This document shows positions 4,927-5,085 of a DNA stretch of 5,085 nt, in pieces. The notes under the pieces are model-generated. The model did not search any database. It saw only the letters and a list, made by a program, of their open reading frames with translations, and was not told where the DNA came from. The DNA lies in the NCBI GenBank assembly GCA_009776495.1, contig WRNS01000011.1, forward strand, positions 1 to 5,085, given 5' to 3'. Every line of letters begins with the position of its first letter. The stretch's first letter is position 1. The translations under genes were made by a program, and so were the position numbers. Origin of the DNA: Methanobrevibacter sp. Lineage in GTDB: Archaea; Methanobacteriota; Methanobacteria; Methanobacteriales; Methanobacteriaceae.

Positions 4927-5085
4927 TTACTTCATGAATTGGCCCATAAGTCTGCCCATTGAGCCTCCACCGATTCCCCGTTTTCCAATTCCTTTCATAG
5001 CTTTTTTTGTGTTGTTGTAATATTTTAAAAGTTCTTTAACCTCTTCATTTTTGACTCCAGAACCTTTAGCTATTCTCATAATTCT
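4927..5085 (-). CDS. ffh: Signal recognition particle 54 kDa protein (SRP54/Ffh), C-terminal end, partial
   Basis: Only the last 52 codons and the TAA stop are inside the window; the GTPase N and G domains lie beyond the right edge. The visible protein begins RIMRIAKGSGVKNEEVKELL, which is the end of the M domain: the R-I-A-x-GSG segment belongs to the helix-turn-helix that binds helix 8 of SRP RNA. It continues with KYYNNTKKAMKGIGKRG and a Gly/Met-rich tail ending MGRLMGQFMK, as in archaeal SRP54. The protein binds 7S RNA and signal sequences of nascent chains and delivers ribosomes to the membrane receptor FtsY. The stop was read directly from the sequence (TTA at 4927-4929 on the plus strand). 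Its position upstream of pus10 in the same direction fits a translation-related neighbourhood. Confidence 0.93.
   Translation of the reverse strand, partial: RIMRIAKGSGVKNEEVKELLKYYNNTKKAMKGIGKRGIGGGSMGRLMGQFMK

Noticed and set aside
1..5085. tRNA, rRNA, box C/D RNA or insertion sequence
   Set aside because: No cloverleaf-like GC-rich stretch, no paired RTGATGA/CTGA boxes outside coding sequence and no transposase fragments or terminal inverted repeats were seen by eye.

Overview
The window carries a chromosomal stretch of a very AT-rich euryarchaeon, most likely a member of the Methanobacteriales such as Methanosphaera or a low-GC Methanobrevibacter. The evidence is the set of archaeal proteins (SRP54, Pus10, ribosomal protein L21e, RNA polymerase subunit F, a DUF655 protein), the archaeal Shine-Dalgarno and TATA-like signals, and intergenic DNA that is nearly all A and T. 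Genus and species are inferred; there is no rRNA or marker that fixes them.

Every convincing gene lies on the minus strand, so the reading order runs from right to left. It is: the C-terminal end of ffh/SRP54 (cut by the right edge), pus10, a two-gene DUF4258/DUF2283 module that looks like a toxin-antitoxin pair, rpl21e, rpoF and a DUF655 RNA-binding protein. A direct repeat lies at the left edge. pus10, rpl21e, rpoF and the DUF655 gene belong to the information-processing neighbourhood that is widely conserved in euryarchaea: tRNA TΨC-arm pseudouridylation, the large ribosomal subunit, the RNA polymerase stalk, and probably rRNA or translation work. rpl21e and rpoF are tightly coupled, with 4 nt between the stop of one and the start of the other. 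The gap before the DUF655 gene is long, but it contains no T-tract terminator on the coding strand, so read-through is plausible.

The DUF4258/DUF2283 pair sits in about 1.5 kb between pus10 and rpl21e, where related genomes usually have little or nothing. It has its own ribosome binding site and candidate promoter, an 8-nt gene overlap, and a T8 tract right after the second gene. It therefore looks like a self-contained accessory cassette. A near-consensus archaeal TATA element on the opposite strand just beyond its end might drive an antisense RNA; this is speculative.

The intergenic gaps (339, 494, 349 and 246 nt) are long for an archaeon. They hold promoters, T-tracts and degenerate repeats, but no tRNA, rRNA, CRISPR array or insertion sequence that I can recognise. 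The most striking repeat is a perfect 72-bp direct repeat at the left edge, with a period of 88 bp. Nothing here proves a wholly new system; the toxin-antitoxin-like cassette and its possible antisense promoter are the best leads.
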